From NCBI GenBank assembly GCA_016868055.1, contig VGHX01000011.1, positions 1-51,540 on the forward strand: DNA of 51,540 nt. The letters are read 5' to 3'. This stretch comes from Betaproteobacteria bacterium (GTDB lineage: Bacteria > Pseudomonadota > Gammaproteobacteria > Burkholderiales > Burkholderiaceae_D). The notes under the pieces were generated by a model. That model made no database searches. It was given only the letters and a program-made list of their open reading frames with translations, and had not been told where the DNA came from. Below are positions 50,632 to 51,540 of this stretch, piece after piece. The translations under genes and the position numbers were made by a program. Each line of letters opens with the position of its first letter. The first letter of the stretch is position 1.

Positions 50632-51426
50632 ATGAGTATCAGCCATACAAACCCCCACCAACCGCAAAAATCAACACCTGTTACCGACGATACGGAAAGC
50701 AACTCGCCAAACGCATCTCCAAACACAACGCCAACTCAAGGCAAAAAACGCAGCGCCAGTTCGTTATCCAGGGACAGCGTTGATTCAGTTATAAATTCGC
50801 GCGAAGCTAAAGCGCCGGATGCTCAATCAGAAACGCAAAGTGGGTCCACCAGAGTACCGTCTATGTCGACCCCAAAACGGTTATTGGCTGCTGGGAAGCT
50901 GGTCAACCCGCCCAAGCAACCCATGCCGGTCGATTTGAGCCAAATACTCTCTGCGATAGACTTACCGTCGCCGCCCGCAACCGGCATCATTTCTCCAGCT
51001 CAGCACTACCCGTCATCCCAACCCGTGCTGAAAAGCTATCCGGCGTCGCACAATCAGCCTATCGACCAAATCACGCTGGCTCCTCTGGCTCCTCTGGCTC
51101 CTCTGACTTCTCTGACTCCTCTGACTCCTCTGACTCCTCTGGCACCAATGTGCGCAATGACCCAAACACCTTTCCAGCTCCTACCACTAATGGCCAATAG
51201 CTACGGGCCATTTGCGCTCAGACTGCCATCGTTTCAATCTCCAAAAGACTTGCATCAGCCTCCAGCCAGCATTGCGGCGCCTGAAAGTCTCATTGACGTG
51301 GACGATGAGCGACCAGCGAAGCGACGGAGAATGAACGAAGGAGTCGATACTTCCCCGAAAGGTAACTCAAGTCCGACAACAGAACTTCCCGTCTGGCACC
51401 AGAGCAAACTGAAAGTCGAAAGGTGA
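50632..51426 (+). CDS. Disordered Ser/Pro/Thr-rich protein with KRRR nuclear-localisation-like motif
   Basis: The 264-aa protein has no signal peptide and no fold I recognise. It is disordered throughout: polar and Ser/Pro/Thr-rich at 1-60, with a basic patch GKKRSASSLSRDSVDSV, a Pro-rich middle with the LTPLTPLAP repeats of the 9-bp array (residues 149-171), and a C-terminal acidic-then-basic segment, SLIDVDDERPAKRRRMNEG. PAKRRR fits the classical monopartite nuclear-localisation pattern. The start has GAAAGG 8 bases upstream. The shape resembles secreted effectors that target eukaryotic nuclei, as does the ankyrin protein at 3791. The translocation route and host are unknown, so this is only a hypothesis. 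Composition differs from the paa genes next to it. Confidence 0.68.
   Translation: MSISHTNPHQPQKSTPVTDDTESNSPNASPNTTPTQGKKRSASSLSRDSVDSVINSREAKAPDAQSETQSGSTRVPSMSTPKRLLAAGKLVNPPKQPMPVDLSQILSAIDLPSPPATGIISPAQHYPSSQPVLKSYPASHNQPIDQITLAPLAPLAPLTSLTPLTPLTPLAPMCAMTQTPFQLLPLMANSYGPFALRLPSFQSPKDLHQPPASIAAPESLIDVDDERPAKRRRMNEGVDTSPKGNSSPTTELPVWHQSKLKVER
51076..51138. repeat. 9-bp tandem repeat array (7 units)
   Basis: Three CTGGCTCCT, one CTGACTTCT and three CTGACTCCT units are followed by a degenerate eighth. In frame they encode LAP/LTP tripeptides in the disordered protein. Confidence 0.92.
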
Positions 51427-51464
51427 ATTCAAGGACGAAGTGCAACTTTGATTAATGGGTTGGA

Positions 51465-51540
51465 TGGCTGAGGTGCATTAGTATCAAAGCCTTTTGACCG
51501 GCCAGTCGAAGAAGCACATGACCTATACACACCTCAGCCA
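51465..51540. repeat. 11-bp inverted repeat at the right window edge
   Basis: TGGCTGAGGTG (51465-51475) and CACCTCAGCCA (51530-51540) are perfect reverse complements around 54 bases. The region after the stop of the disordered protein (51427-51540) holds no gene. The right arm touches the window end, so longer arms or a mobile element end cannot be judged. Confidence 0.7.

Noticed and set aside
1-51540. tRNA, rRNA or riboswitch genes
   Set aside because: No cloverleaf, rRNA-like segment or known riboswitch core was seen in the gaps; small RNAs cannot be excluded without computation.

Overview
The window reads as a chromosome segment of a betaproteobacterium, most likely of the order Burkholderiales. 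The reasons are the soluble Mo-dependent formate dehydrogenase cluster fdsGBA-fdhD-fdsD, the stand-alone PaaN-type ring-cleavage dehydrogenase in the phenylacetate cluster, a fused oxalate/formate-type transporter and PrmB/YheS. No RNA genes, CRISPR arrays or transposase genes were recognised. Coding density is high. Three genes (left edge, 3791-6037, 50632-51426) look more A/T-rich by eye and encode ankyrin-like or disordered proteins.

Layout. (1) 1-7.2 kb: C-terminal part of an unknown protein, prmB, the ribosome-associated ABC-F ATPase yheS, a 748-aa ankyrin protein with a basic C-terminus resembling a bipartite nuclear localisation signal, and an AMACR-like class III CoA-transferase. (2) 7.3-18.3 kb: a formate/molybdenum module made of fdsGBA, fdhD and fdsD, the Fe-S carrier mrp, an OxlT-like transporter, a ModE-HTH/periplasmic-binding-fold regulator (FdsR-like) and mobA. 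(3) 18.3-27.3 kb: a small HTH protein with a 15-bp repeat array, an Lrp regulator divergent from an AceE-like E1 (MdeB-like arrangement), a second class III CoA-transferase, an ArnT-like glycosyltransferase and kup. (4) 27.4-32.4 kb: an apparent leftward operon ggt-gltI-gltJ-gltK-gltL that would release glutamate from gamma-glutamyl compounds outside the cytoplasm and import it. (5) 32.6-36.2 kb: a motB-like gene, a secreted protein, a ParA-like ATPase, a coiled-coil protein and a two-TM membrane protein, with no motA. (6) 36.2-40 kb: an alpha-carbonic-anhydrase-like protein that appears to lack two of three zinc ligands, a methyltransferase-like protein, hicAB and an HTTM-like membrane pair. 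(7) 40.3-50.5 kb: the phenylacetate cluster paaN-H-I-K-A-B-C-D-E, a vapC remnant and the repressor paaX. (8) 50.6-51.5 kb: a disordered protein with a KRRR nuclear-localisation-like motif, then an 11-bp inverted repeat ending at the window edge.

Working together: the Fds enzyme oxidises formate to CO2 with NAD+. FdhD and MobA serve its molybdenum cofactor, Mrp may serve its Fe-S clusters, and the MFS protein may carry formate or oxalate. The paa genes convert phenylacetate to phenylacetyl-CoA, its 1,2-epoxide and open-chain intermediates. PaaG, PaaJ, PaaF and a separate oxepin-CoA hydratase must be encoded elsewhere.

The most unusual signals are the two nuclear-localisation-like, effector-like proteins, the zinc-ligand-poor carbonic anhydrase homologue, the motB/parA cluster with unknown partners, and short tandem repeats whose units are multiples of 3 bp in at least eight places, including an intergenic array between gltK and gltL. 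All calls come from reading the sequence; no database search was run.
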